Positions 55,023-63,924 are shown, counted from the first letter of the stretch. The stretch is DNA of 64,000 nucleotides from Natronorubrum aibiense (GCF_009392895.1 NZ_CP045489.1:248001-312000), one strand, 5' to 3'. Translations and numbers: made by a program. Notes: generated by a model from the sequence alone, not told the origin.

Positions 55023-55284
55023 CACAGATCCACGACCACCACTCCCGGAGTGGATTCGCGAGTGCTACGACTTACTGTGCTCCCATGCAGATCCACCTGA
55101 TAATGGAAAAGCCGCTGTTCAGGTGATCGAGTACGATGATGCCACCGACGTGCTGCTCTCTGATTCAGAGTTAGCACTCGAGCAACGGGATGTCGAGTAC
55201 GCGCTTACACGGCTCCTCGAGCGAGGCTACTTCTACGAAGTCGAGGGCGAACTTCGGGTCACCTCCCCGGAAGAGCAGTGTTAA
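55012..55284 (+). CDS. Small conserved haloarchaeal plasmid protein (90 aa)
   Basis: Encodes LPEWIRECYDLLCSHADPPD then LLSDSELALEQRDVEYALTR and LLERGYFYEVEGELRVT. The C-terminal half looks like a small winged helix (two helices and a beta hairpin). I recall similar proteins in haloarchaeal plasmids, function unknown. Confidence 0.65.
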   Translation: MAGITDPRPPLPEWIRECYDLLCSHADPPDNGKAAVQVIEYDDATDVLLSDSELALEQRDVEYALTRLLERGYFYEVEGELRVTSPEEQC

Positions 55285-55422
55285 CGACTCTTCAAAGGGC
55301 TGTCCCGTATATCGACAGCTCAGCTCACTATATTGATCTTGAGCCACTGCACTGTCCTCGATTCGGTCCGACATCTTACCTCCCGATTACCGGAATTGTC
55401 CAGAAGTGATGGCCACGTTCTG

Positions 55423-57120
55423 CTAGAGCCCCACCCCGTACTCTTCGAACACAGACTCGAATCCCTCGTCGACGATCTGCTGGACGAGTTCAGCGAACGA
55501 ACTTCGATTCCCAGGATCCTCAACGAGCGACCGAAACGTGCTCTCGAAGTGATGCCCATGAGAAGGCCGATCCCGACTCGAGGTCTCATGCGCCGCCTCA
55601 TGCAGCATCACCAAATACAGGTCGTGCATCCAGACCGCACGCTGACGACTCGTCACAGCCGAGTCGGTGACCACGATGTACGTCCTGCCATCGGTCCAGG
55701 CATCGGCACTCGCCTCGCCGTAGTACACATCTCGTTCAATCCCAAGCTCCTTTGCGAGCACTCGAGCGAAGCGAAGATACCGCCGCTGATCAGCGTTCAA
55801 CTGCGATTCGTCCTCGATGCGATGATAGCCCGTCCAGACACCTTCTGACTCTGCTTGCTCGCCAACATCAAATGTCTTTGGCATCGTTATCGATGTGTCC
55901 TCGTCGGTGGCAAGGTCGCGAAGCCGCTGGGTTGCCGCATCACTCGTATCGAGGACGACGTAACCACGTTCGACGAGTTTGTCCGCGCCTTTCTGGGCTC
56001 CGTCGACCCACCCAATTTTCGGGGCCGCCTGGATCTCTTCGAGGCTGATGCGGGACTCCGTTGCCAGCTGGAATAGCTTGCGATCTGCCCACTGCTCGTC
56101 CGATGACTCGGACGCCATCGCTTCGATCATCACTTCCCGACTCTCGGCAGTCAGCCGATCGTCCGAGACCTCAGCATATAGATCGTCACGTGCCTGCTCG
56201 AGTGCGCTGTCGATCCGCTGCCAGCGGTCACAGCCGGATTGGATGTCGTTACGCGCAAAGTTCAGCGTCAGATTCCCTTTCGAGACGACCACACCACCGA
56301 GTCCGTACTCGCGTTTCGTCGTCACGTACAGACCGTTGCTGTAGATATCGAGTCCCTCGTGGGGTGTGTACTCGAGTGCGAGGATCGCATCCTCAGTTTC
56401 GCGTGTGAGCGACGGGTGTGGCGAGTCGGCCACTGCTTCGAGTGGATCACCCTTATCGACTGGCTCGCCGTTGATCACGACCGAGACGCCCGTTCGGGAC
56501 TGCACGTACGCGAAGCGCTTGCGAAGATCACGAACGTAGCGCCGCCAGCGGTAGCTGTCCGGATCCGGAACCTCATCTTCGTAGTGATCGATCTTGACGA
56601 GCATTCCCTCGAGATGATGCTCAGCGTCCACGAGCTGGCCATCGCGACCGCTGACGTCTGCCCATGGTCTAGAATCGCGTCGATCTCGGTAGTCAAAGCA
56701 CAGTGCGGTGTCGTGACTCCAGATGCGAACGGCGCCTTTCGCGATGATCGCACCCTTTCCAATTCCCCACTCTCCGATTGTCTCGTCGTCAGAGCGCTGC
56801 TTGCTTCCTGCGCCGAGTACTGAGAGGTTGCGCCGCCCTTCGGTTGACTCGAGGTCGACGCCAGCACCATCATCGAGGATGATCGACCGCTCAGGTGAGA
56901 TACTGACTAGGACGCGGGTTGACCCTGGGCTGTCGATGCCATTTTGGACAGCTTCACGAATTGCGTCTGTGAGATCCGCCATCTGATCCTCAATGAGGTA
57001 CGTTGCGACCCGCTCGTCAGCGGTCATCGTCACGGTCTCGTCAGTCGATAGCTGGTTGGCCGGCCTCGAGTCAGTCGTTTCGTTCGTAGCGAACTCTGCT
57101 AACGTCGGATGTTCTGTCAT
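55423..57120 (-). CDS. GHKL-ATPase / HExxH metallopeptidase-like fusion protein
   Basis: Protein of 565 residues. The N-terminal third is an Hsp90/MutL-type ATPase: N-box DAIREAVQNGIDS (Glu about 56, Asn about 60), G1 box ILDDGAGVD (about 82-88) and lid box IGEWGIGKGA (about 115-124). The middle is a MutL-like transducer (LEYTPHEGLDIYSNGLYVTT). The C-terminus has VMLHEAAHETSS (HEAAH about 507-511) followed by HGHHF, a zincin-type Zn site. ATG 57120 is preferred to the GTG nine bases earlier. It is divergent from a winged-helix gene. The role may be in plasmid maintenance or defence, and neither is proven. Confidence 0.82.
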   Translation of the reverse strand: MTEHPTLAEFATNETTDSRPANQLSTDETVTMTADERVATYLIEDQMADLTDAIREAVQNGIDSPGSTRVLVSISPERSIILDDGAGVDLESTEGRRNLSVLGAGSKQRSDDETIGEWGIGKGAIIAKGAVRIWSHDTALCFDYRDRRDSRPWADVSGRDGQLVDAEHHLEGMLVKIDHYEDEVPDPDSYRWRRYVRDLRKRFAYVQSRTGVSVVINGEPVDKGDPLEAVADSPHPSLTRETEDAILALEYTPHEGLDIYSNGLYVTTKREYGLGGVVVSKGNLTLNFARNDIQSGCDRWQRIDSALEQARDDLYAEVSDDRLTAESREVMIEAMASESSDEQWADRKLFQLATESRISLEEIQAAPKIGWVDGAQKGADKLVERGYVVLDTSDAATQRLRDLATDEDTSITMPKTFDVGEQAESEGVWTGYHRIEDESQLNADQRRYLRFARVLAKELGIERDVYYGEASADAWTDGRTYIVVTDSAVTSRQRAVWMHDLYLVMLHEAAHETSSRDRPSHGHHFESTFRSLVEDPGNRSSFAELVQQIVDEGFESVFEEYGVGL

Positions 57121-57291
57121 GGTGTCCACCCCTGTGGCACCACAAAAACCGAACAGAGCAACTCAGGCGCTTTCGTCTAGTCGCGGTTGCTGCTGGAATT
57201 GGTGACTCGATTCAGACAATGCAATCTTGCTTTGTCCTGTCAGTCTTTCCTGAAAAGGCTTATTGCAATCTGCGTGCAATTCGCTACTAAG

Positions 57292-57807
57292 ATGTCCACA
57301 AAAGAAGCAGATTGGAATACGCCTCTCGATACTGGAGGTGAGGCATTTGAACTCCTTAGGAACGCCCGGAAAGCGTGGATCTATACCTATATCCGTCACA
57401 ACGCGGAAACTACGACCGACGACGTTGTCGATTCCCTTGAGATCCCACAGCGGACTGCCTACGACTATATCAACGACCTCGAGTCTGCAGGATTCATTGA
57501 ACAGTCGAACGAGGGACGGCCCGCACGATATACTGCCCGTGAAGTCGATCTTCAACTTGTTCAGGATGATGTCCAACGGCAGATCACGCCGGCATTGATT
57601 GAGGCGATTGCACGCCGAGAGAAAGATGGGGATATGGATACGTACATTGAACGCCACGGTTTAGACGGGCTTGCGGTCGCTCTCGAGTATGCTCGGGAAT
57701 ATGTTGATGGATCCGTAACCCATCGAATTATGGCTCGAGAGCAGGACCTCTCGCCGTTAGAGGCAGCTATCATTCTGGATGCACTTTCCCCAATTGTTGA
57801 AGAGTGA
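57292..57807 (+). CDS. Winged-helix regulator
   Basis: Protein of 171 residues. The winged helix spans about residues 20-75 (HNAETTTDDVVDSLEIPQRT, AYDYINDLESAGFIEQSNEG, RPARYTAREVDL). A helical C-terminal domain follows (ITPALIEAIARREKDGDMDT, HRIMAREQDLSPLEAAIILD). It resembles the antitoxin-like regulators coded at 59785-60318. The start ATG is 57292. It is divergent from the GHKL/zincin gene, 171 nt away, so it may regulate that gene. Confidence 0.78.
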   Translation: MSTKEADWNTPLDTGGEAFELLRNARKAWIYTYIRHNAETTTDDVVDSLEIPQRTAYDYINDLESAGFIEQSNEGRPARYTAREVDLQLVQDDVQRQITPALIEAIARREKDGDMDTYIERHGLDGLAVALEYAREYVDGSVTHRIMAREQDLSPLEAAIILDALSPIVEE

Positions 57808-57884
57808 GTCGGATGGACACCGACAGAGAAATCGCTTTTCTTGACTCGTTAATATCCATTTATCCGTGGCGGTGAGGGTGCCAA

Positions 57885-59348
57885 GCCCCCGTCCTCAAGG
57901 AGCGACCGGAGGGGGCGAGTAGGGCGGGATAGTTCATCAGCGGTCGAGGTGGATACCCCGAGGCTTGACCTCGGGAGGAAGCCGACACTTGTGAAGCTGT
58001 TCACGTGCTACCACAGTGCCAACTCCCCCACGCTGCTAAACGCTAACCATTAAATAATACCACACTATCTTATGAAGTATGGCAGAGGTGGTCAGGAACA
58101 TCCAAGTCAAACTCAACATCCCCGAGTCACGACACTCGGATGTTGACCAGACGTTCGAGCAGTTCCGTCAAGCTGCCCAACACGTTGCAGACTACGGCTG
58201 GGACGACGGCCCAGACCATCTCGTTAAAGCCAAAAACAAACTCCACAAAGCCACATACACCGAAGTCCGCGAGAAAACCAATCTCCAATCCAGCCTCGTC
58301 CAATCCGCCAGAAACCTCGCTGCGACCGCCCTCGGGAACTGCAAAGACTTGCTCAACGACGATAAGAACACGAGCAAACCCGAGTTCCGAGGCACGGTCA
58401 TCGTGTACAACGGACGCACCATCACGTACAACGACGACCATGTGACACTCGCCACCACAGGCGACCGCGTGACAGCCGAGTACGTCCTCCCACACGACGA
58501 CGAAGGCACGCTGTTTGAGGACTACTGGGACGACGAGGAGTGGAAGAAAAAAGAGGCCACACTCCACAAGCGAGATGGCGAGTACTATCTCCACGTCGCA
58601 GTCGAGAAAGAAGTTGAACCTATTTCTAGCGACGAGAAGACCGAGAACGGAGTGGTTCTCGGTGTTGACCTCAACGTGGACGGATACCTCGCCGTCACCA
58701 GTACTGGAGCGTTCCTCGGGAACGCGAATGAGTTGAATCACAAGCGCGACGAGTACGAGCGTCGTCGTGGAAACCTGCAACAGACGGGCACGCGCTCAGC
58801 GCACCTCACCATCCAATCAATCGGGGGCAGGTTTGCCGAGTGGAGTCGTCATCGCCTACACGCCGTGTCGAACGGCATCATCCGAGAGGCCGTTGAAAAC
58901 GACTGTACGCACATCGCGTTCGAGCGGTTGAAGTACATTTGGACGCGTCTCTCGAACGGTTCCAAGTTCCAGCAGTGGGCGTTCCGCGAGATTCAACGAC
59001 AGGTCGAGTACAAGGCCGAAGAACACGGCATCGAAGTGGATACCGTGACCCCACAGTACACGTCGCAACGATGTAGTCACGGTGAGTGTGGATTTACGCA
59101 CGAAGAAAACCGAGACGGTGATGAGTTCGAGTGCTTGAAGTGCGGTAAGGAGTTGCATGCGGATTACAACGCTGCGCGAAATGTGGCGTGGCGTCTTGTC
59201 CAGAACTGGCTCAAGTCTGGTGCTGGACGGGCTACCAGTCAACTAGCCCTCAAATCAGGAACGGTGAACGCGAACGGCGATTTCACGCCTCCGCTTAACG
59301 GCGGCAGAGTGAGAGTTCACTGACAAGCCCCGGCCCTTGTGGTCGGGG
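57885..59348 (+). mobile_element. IS1341-type element: solitary tnpB with structured ends
   Basis: The left end has stems GCCCCC/GGGGGC (57885-57890 with 57911-57916) and a perfect hairpin CCCGAGG-CTTGA-CCTCGGG (57957-57975). The right end has a hairpin with CCCCG (59328-59332) paired to CGGGG (59344-59348). No tnpA is present, so the element depends on TnpA in trans, and its ends differ from those of the 27-29 kb element. Exact borders are uncertain by some tens of bases. Confidence 0.7.
58079..59323 (+). CDS. tnpB: TnpB-family RNA-guided nuclease (IS1341 type)
   Basis: Protein of 414 residues with a complete RuvC set: Asp in VVLGVDLNVDGYLAV, Glu in THIAFERLKYIWTR and Asp in LHADYNAARNVAW. 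The zinc ribbon uses CSHGEC and CLKC. The N-terminal bundle is typical (VRNIQVKLNIPESRHSDVDQ). Unlike the other TnpB of this window it keeps the RuvC-II Glu. An omega-RNA would be read across the tnpB 3' end and right-end hairpin. Intact and probably active as a nuclease. Confidence 0.92.
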   Translation: MAEVVRNIQVKLNIPESRHSDVDQTFEQFRQAAQHVADYGWDDGPDHLVKAKNKLHKATYTEVREKTNLQSSLVQSARNLAATALGNCKDLLNDDKNTSKPEFRGTVIVYNGRTITYNDDHVTLATTGDRVTAEYVLPHDDEGTLFEDYWDDEEWKKKEATLHKRDGEYYLHVAVEKEVEPISSDEKTENGVVLGVDLNVDGYLAVTSTGAFLGNANELNHKRDEYERRRGNLQQTGTRSAHLTIQSIGGRFAEWSRHRLHAVSNGIIREAVENDCTHIAFERLKYIWTRLSNGSKFQQWAFREIQRQVEYKAEEHGIEVDTVTPQYTSQRCSHGECGFTHEENRDGDEFECLKCGKELHADYNAARNVAWRLVQNWLKSGAGRATSQLALKSGTVNANGDFTPPLNGGRVRVH

Positions 59349-59356
59349 TTGTTGAC

Positions 59357-59788
59357 CTAGGCATGTAACGTCTGGACACGATCTTCGATCCACTCCAGCA
59401 CGGCGAAGAGGACATCCAAATGATGTTCACTCTTGAGTGAGGACTGCTCTACATTTGCGGACGCGTCTGGTGGCGGATGGAAATGCTCTCGAGGTGCCTC
59501 TGGTTTTGGGTGTCGATCCCATCGACATTGCCAGGTCTCATCTTCATGACTCTCGAGATTGTGAACTGTGTAGTCGCCTCCGACAAACCACCGGATGTCG
59601 ATCCGAGTCTCACGCACTTCCGAGGGATACTGTGTTCTGTCCAACTGTAGCTCAAGAACACGCGGAGATATTGCATCAGGCCGGAACTCCCACGTTGAAA
59701 CAAGTGGATGCGTTGCTGCACGCTGTGCGAGTACTTCAAGCGTCGGAACATCAAGGGGACCGCTTGGTGTTTCGTCTCGCCCCGTCAC
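59357..59788 (-). CDS. Probable toxin of a TA pair (TumE/DUF6516-like)
   Basis: Protein of 143 residues: LVSTWEFRPDAISPRVLELQ, VRETRIDIRWFVGGDYTVHN, WQCRWDRHPKP and REHFHPPPDA. The W-x-R-H and HFHPPPDA segments resemble the TumE-like family paired with HTH antitoxins in haloarchaea. It starts with GTG at 59788, overlapping the upstream stop (GTGA), so translation is coupled to the regulator gene. Toxicity is inferred from family and layout only. Confidence 0.6.
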   Translation of the reverse strand: MTGRDETPSGPLDVPTLEVLAQRAATHPLVSTWEFRPDAISPRVLELQLDRTQYPSEVRETRIDIRWFVGGDYTVHNLESHEDETWQCRWDRHPKPEAPREHFHPPPDASANVEQSSLKSEHHLDVLFAVLEWIEDRVQTLHA

Positions 59789-60318
59789 GTATTTGATTGG
59801 GCTCGACCATTATTTGACGACTCGGCCCGTTGAACGGCACGTTTCAAGATCATAATATCTTGACGAATCGTCCGCCATTTTGTGAGGTCGTCCCATCGGT
59901 CATGAAGCGCTTCGTGACCTTCGGTAGGATCATCAGAGATGACGACAGCATCCGGATCTGGGACCCCATACGTTTCCTGAAGGTCCTGGTCTGCGTCAAT
60001 GAGTTCTGACAAACGTGAGCGAAGCTCACCTGCACTGTGCTCGCGTGCAAGCGTTTCGACACGCTTCCACTGAAAGTACGACGGATTACGTTGATACTGA
60101 GCGGGGCGGTTTCCCGTTCGTTCTGCAATCCCCATCTCAACAAGTTGCTCGAGTGCCTGACGAGCACCGGTCTCAGAACAGCGAGCCCACTCTGCGAACT
60201 GTTGTGCAGAAACAGGATCGGTAGTGCCGACAAGAACGTCGTAGACACGCTGGAACGTCGTCCGATCCGAATCCCACTGTCTTGACGCATCGTTTGGTGG
60301 GTCTGGTCGTTTTGTCAT
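59785..60318 (-). CDS. HTH protein, probable antitoxin of the adjacent pair
   Basis: Protein of 177 residues. The winged helix TDPVSAQQFAEWARCSETGA, RQALEQLVEMGIAERTGNRP occupies about residues 32-75. A helical C-terminal part includes LSELIDADQDLQETYGVPDP and WRTIRQDIMILKRAVQRAES. It resembles the DUF7342 family of haloarchaeal HTH proteins. It precedes and overlaps the TumE-like gene, the usual order for an autoregulating antitoxin. The ATG at 60318 is clear. Confidence 0.68.
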   Translation of the reverse strand: MTKRPDPPNDASRQWDSDRTTFQRVYDVLVGTTDPVSAQQFAEWARCSETGARQALEQLVEMGIAERTGNRPAQYQRNPSYFQWKRVETLAREHSAGELRSRLSELIDADQDLQETYGVPDPDAVVISDDPTEGHEALHDRWDDLTKWRTIRQDIMILKRAVQRAESSNNGRAQSNT

Positions 60319-60393
60319 AATTCCTTCTTCGAGAACACTGCTAATATATCTTTCCTAAAGCACAGATATATGATCTCAATATGCGAGTTCTCT

Positions 60394-61332
60394 TCAGTTT
60401 GTTCCGGCCATCACCTCGTCGGCGACGTCGATGATATCCTGAGAAGTCGAACTAATCCGCTCGAGTTGATCGAGGACCGTCTCCGGTTCGTCCCCCTCCC
60501 ACGCGGCGAGGTAGAACGCTGACCCACTCGTGTCCAGCCCGAAATACCGACCGACGATGTAGGCAACGGCCTCGGCCTCGAGTTCACGCTTTGACCGTTC
60601 GTCTTCAGTATCAATACCACCGTGCAGCAGTGCGTGCGCGTACTCGTGAACGAGTGTGACGGCGAGATCAGCCTCGTTTTCACGATCGCGGACTTCCACG
60701 AGTGGCTGCTGCTCTAGGCGGTACTGACAGACGCCCTTGGCGCTGCCGTGAGACCACTTTCGAGGAGACACGACCTCGACAGCTACCTCGAGTACGGACG
60801 CCGCCTCGAGGAGTGCTGGGACCAATTCGCCGACGTTGCCGTTCGATTCGGTCTCGAGTTCCGGAAGTGGTTCGCCTTCTGTCTGCGATATATCGAAGAC
60901 TGGTGCTGGTCGAAAGCCGACGAGTCCCTTGTTCCACTCGGCAGACTCAGTGTCGTCATACTCACAGTCGCTGCGTTCGTGGTACGACGGTGAGTTCCCA
61001 CATTCAGGACACTGTTTCGCAATGATGGGTGCCCAGATCCAGATTGCTGTTTCACCCTCATTCACGTGCCGATCGAACTCGTTCTGCCACGTTCGGTAGC
61101 CGGCAACGCGCGTTGCGTGCGGACACTGAAGTTTGATCAACAGCGTGTTTCGGTGCGAGTAATCATGGAAGCGACTCTGGACATCCAACCACTGTTTGAA
61201 TTGCTCGCTCGAGACGGCGGTATCGACCTCATTGACGAGGTCCTGAATCCATGTTTTGATCGTACTGTGCATCTCGTCGTGCCGGGTGTCCGAATCGTCG
61301 AACGTCTCCCGGGTGCTGCTGCTCGTAGCCAT
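60394..61332 (-). CDS. ArdC-like ssDNA-binding / ImmA-IrrE-type metallopeptidase
   Basis: Protein of 312 residues. The N-terminal part (SSEQFKQWLDVQSRFHDYSH, RNTLLIKLQCPHATRVAGYR) matches the ArdC N-terminal domain, and a Cys pair CPECGNSP follows. The C-terminal part has the zinc-peptidase motif VTLVHEYAHALLHGG and a downstream Glu in KRELEAEAVAYIVGRYFGL. ArdC homologues protect incoming plasmid DNA from restriction in bacteria. Peptidases of this kind also cleave repressors. The start is set at ATG 61332 (MATSSST). Its presence fits a mobile replicon. Confidence 0.85.
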   Translation of the reverse strand: MATSSSTRETFDDSDTRHDEMHSTIKTWIQDLVNEVDTAVSSEQFKQWLDVQSRFHDYSHRNTLLIKLQCPHATRVAGYRTWQNEFDRHVNEGETAIWIWAPIIAKQCPECGNSPSYHERSDCEYDDTESAEWNKGLVGFRPAPVFDISQTEGEPLPELETESNGNVGELVPALLEAASVLEVAVEVVSPRKWSHGSAKGVCQYRLEQQPLVEVRDRENEADLAVTLVHEYAHALLHGGIDTEDERSKRELEAEAVAYIVGRYFGLDTSGSAFYLAAWEGDEPETVLDQLERISSTSQDIIDVADEVMAGTN

Positions 61333-61580
61333 GTTCAATCACTGCTTCTCGAGTCAAATCGAATCGAACCGAACTCGAGAAGACCTCCGCCCCTCTGGGG
61401 GTCTCAAAAATACGCCAGACTCGAGCAGTTGTAAGCTCGTTGGGCAGCGGATGTCGAAATTCAGAGCGAGCATGGCAACTGGTGCTGACTTACTGGCTGT
61501 GAAAATGTCGGGTAAGACAGCACGGAGACGGCTTTCGGGCTCGAGTGATCGCTTGGAAAATCTGCTTGACGGTATTTGAG

Positions 61581-61871
61581 CTACGAGTCTGCGAGCAGCT
61601 CACCAACATACTGTTGTTCCCATTCGCGTCGTGCTTCAGTCTCGCGTCGACCACGACGCGTTAGTGAGTAGTAGTTCGTTCGCCGATCGACCGTCCCTTT
61701 ATCGACAAGTCCTTTGTCGACAAGTGTGTCGAGGTTTGGATACAGTCGCCCGGCGTGAATATCCTTTTTGTAGTAGTTCTCGAGTTCATCTTTGATCGCG
61801 AGTCCGTGTGGCTCGTCGTGGCCAGCGATTGCATAGAGCAAGTCGCGTTGAAAGCCAGTCAAGTCGTACAT
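61581..61871 (-). CDS. PadR-like winged-helix regulator (paralogue of 54438-54713)
   Basis: Protein of 96 residues: MYDLTGFQRDLLYAIAGHDE, HAGRLYPNLDTLVDKGLVDK, GTVDRRTNYYSLTRRGRRET. It is very similar to the PadR-like protein at 54.4 kb, including the first residues. The paralogues could bind overlapping operators. No neighbour is obviously controlled. The 220 nt upstream show no gene. Confidence 0.87.
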   Translation of the reverse strand: MYDLTGFQRDLLYAIAGHDEPHGLAIKDELENYYKKDIHAGRLYPNLDTLVDKGLVDKGTVDRRTNYYSLTRRGRRETEARREWEQQYVGELLADS

Positions 61872-62093
61872 ACATCTGGCCTATGGAAGCAGGCGAGTTA
61901 ATTATATTGAACATAGACTTTCCTGATAGGAAATACAATTGGCGGAGCCCTGGCAGCAAGCGACTACTGGCCGTGAGCAACCCGAACCATGGAGTGATAT
62001 GAGTGTGTCAAACAAGCGGTAACGCCTATCTGAATGCGTAATGAGCGTTCAGTACAGGTAAAAGCGTTACCAGCAGGGTTGTCTATCCATCCG

Positions 62094-62405
62094 CTAACTG
62101 TTTTTACAATTGAATGCACCATCGGTGATTTTTATCTCCTTGTCACCCCTAACCAGAATGGTCCATCCCTCGTAGGTGAATTCAATGGACAGATCTGACT
62201 GATGTCGTTGTGAATGTTTCATCAGTCTGTTCAGTAATTCTGGCTCGACACTATTATATAATGGACTTAGATTGCACTCAGGAACTCTTTCTATTTCAGC
62301 AATCCCTCGTATTATTGTCTGTGATACCGGTTCGTTCGGTTCTCTCTTTATAAAAATCTCAGTCCCACCATCTGTAATTATTTGTGGGTCGTAGTGACTT
62401 TTCAT
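62094..62405 (-). CDS. HalOD1 output-domain protein
   Basis: Protein of 103 residues consisting almost wholly of the haloarchaeal output domain 1: VSQTIIRGIAEIERVPECNL, SPLYNSVEPELLNRLMKHSQ, LSIEFTYEGWTILVRGDKEI. HalOD1 occurs at the end of haloarchaeal sensor/regulator proteins and as small single-domain proteins. Its biochemical role is unknown. The ATG at 62405 gives the usual single-domain length. A longer open frame exists but its extra 49 residues are not family-like. Confidence 0.78.
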   Translation of the reverse strand: MKSHYDPQIITDGGTEIFIKREPNEPVSQTIIRGIAEIERVPECNLSPLYNSVEPELLNRLMKHSQRHQSDLSIEFTYEGWTILVRGDKEIKITDGAFNCKNS

Positions 62406-62584
62406 ATACAAATAAAATACTTGCTGGCTTTTCAAGCTTCTACCTAACAACGGATTTGCCGGTACATCTGCAGATCTACTTACCGGCCCATTCACCGTCG
62501 AAGTTAGTGGATTAAACCGATAGAGGAATTCTCTGCTGTCCGTCGAGAACAAGGTTTAGTCGGAACGGCGCATAACTTCCCCGT

Positions 62585-63553
62585 ATGCCATTCAGCGTCA
62601 GTTGGCACACGCTTCTCGAGCATCTTGATGAGTTGCCGGCGGACGCGACACTGATCACACCGTTGTCGCACTCTCGCATCCATATCACAGATGTTCAGGA
62701 ACACCGTGTCATCGCCCGATTTGACGAGTCCACCGAGAAGCGTCCGCTCCAACGTGAGCAGTTCGAGACACTCTACCATCAGATACAGACCGCCCACGAT
62801 GGGTTCAATCTCGACCGGCTCCCGCCAGATGCCGACCCGTATCCAGCGGTGTTGAGTGTCCATCCTCGGTTCGAGATTGACGAAGACGCGGGTGTGATCG
62901 CCGAGACAGACGGGTCGACGACGACCCAACTGGCCGACACAGCACACGAACCTGATGACGATGACCGAACCGAACCTGATGGTCTGGATATCTACTCGGA
63001 TAGCCTACTCCTGATCGATGCACTCGAGCGCCACGACGTAACTGACCTGCCTGAGTTGGAGACGGCCACACTGGTGAATCTCTATACGCTGCTGTCGGAT
63101 GTCCAGCGTGATGCTAACGACTTTCGACAGGAAGTCGCTGATGTGCTTCTCTCACGGCTTCATCACGACCGTCCTGTTGCCGGTCAGTACGGCTCCGTCC
63201 AGCGTACGAGTCGCCGTAACCGCTTGCTCAAAGATGACGAGTATGTCCTCTCGATGCTCGAGGCGGAAGGGATCGACCGCGAGCGCGTTATGAGCGTTGA
63301 CCGGCAGAAAGTCGACGAAGCACTCGAGGTGACGACGCTCACCGAGTCCGATGTCTACGAGATTGATGAGAGCGAATACGTTCGCAAAGCAGAAGTCGAC
63401 GACGACATCAAGGAGTCACGCCTCCAGGGCTTGAAGGATCGACTTGCCGCTAGTGAGGAGACAGAAACTGAGGAACTGCGACAGGAGATCGAAGCACTCG
63501 AAGACCGTATTGATGACCTCACAAGCTTCCGAGCGGGGACTGAAGTTCAATGA
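62585..63553 (+). CDS. Conserved haloarchaeal plasmid protein, unknown function
   Basis: Protein of 322 residues, very acidic. The N-terminal domain (SWHTLLEHLDELPADATLIT, VQEHRVIARFDESTEKRPLQ) is followed by a low-complexity acidic linker. A helical domain (LPELETATLVNLYTLLSDVQ) comes next, then a C-terminal coiled coil (EELRQEIEALEDRIDDLTSF). I do not recognise a named family. Coding quality is strong and it sits among plasmid genes. Confidence 0.7.
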   Translation: MPFSVSWHTLLEHLDELPADATLITPLSHSRIHITDVQEHRVIARFDESTEKRPLQREQFETLYHQIQTAHDGFNLDRLPPDADPYPAVLSVHPRFEIDEDAGVIAETDGSTTTQLADTAHEPDDDDRTEPDGLDIYSDSLLLIDALERHDVTDLPELETATLVNLYTLLSDVQRDANDFRQEVADVLLSRLHHDRPVAGQYGSVQRTSRRNRLLKDDEYVLSMLEAEGIDRERVMSVDRQKVDEALEVTTLTESDVYEIDESEYVRKAEVDDDIKESRLQGLKDRLAASEETETEELRQEIEALEDRIDDLTSFRAGTEVQ

Positions 63554-63647
63554 CGACTGTTGATAACCTTCTCGTCATCATATACGATGCAAGAGACTGG
63601 CGGTGTATCTCTCGGTCGTTCTGCAATCTGTTAGCAGGAGTACCAAA

Positions 63648-63875
63648 TTAGTCATCCTTATTCTGTGTTCGGAGTTCACTAGCTTTCTCTTCGAGTTGGC
63701 GGAGAATTGGGACACGTTGTTGGTGCTGGTTTTCGTAGGCGACGCAGGCCCGCAACGTGTCCATATCGTTGATCGTTGCAATGCTGGCATCGATGAGTCG
63801 CGGGTTCGGTGCTTCGAGCCGCTGTGCTGGTGAGAGATCGCTCGAGTCGTTGGAGTGCTCTGGAGTGTTACCCAT
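63648..63875 (-). CDS. Small conserved haloarchaeal protein (75 aa)
   Basis: Encodes DLSPAQRLEAPNPRLIDASI then MDTLRACVAYENQHQQRVPI and LRQLEEKASELR, a short all-helical protein. I recall close relatives in many haloarchaeal plasmids, usually beside the type of gene at 62.6 kb. Function unknown. It follows the truncated gene at the window edge on the same strand. Confidence 0.7.
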   Translation of the reverse strand: MGNTPEHSNDSSDLSPAQRLEAPNPRLIDASIATINDMDTLRACVAYENQHQQRVPILRQLEEKASELRTQNKDD

Positions 63876-63924
63876 TGGATGTTGCCTCTACCCCTGTCGA
63901 GGCACGAAAAACGAGTTGCAAACT

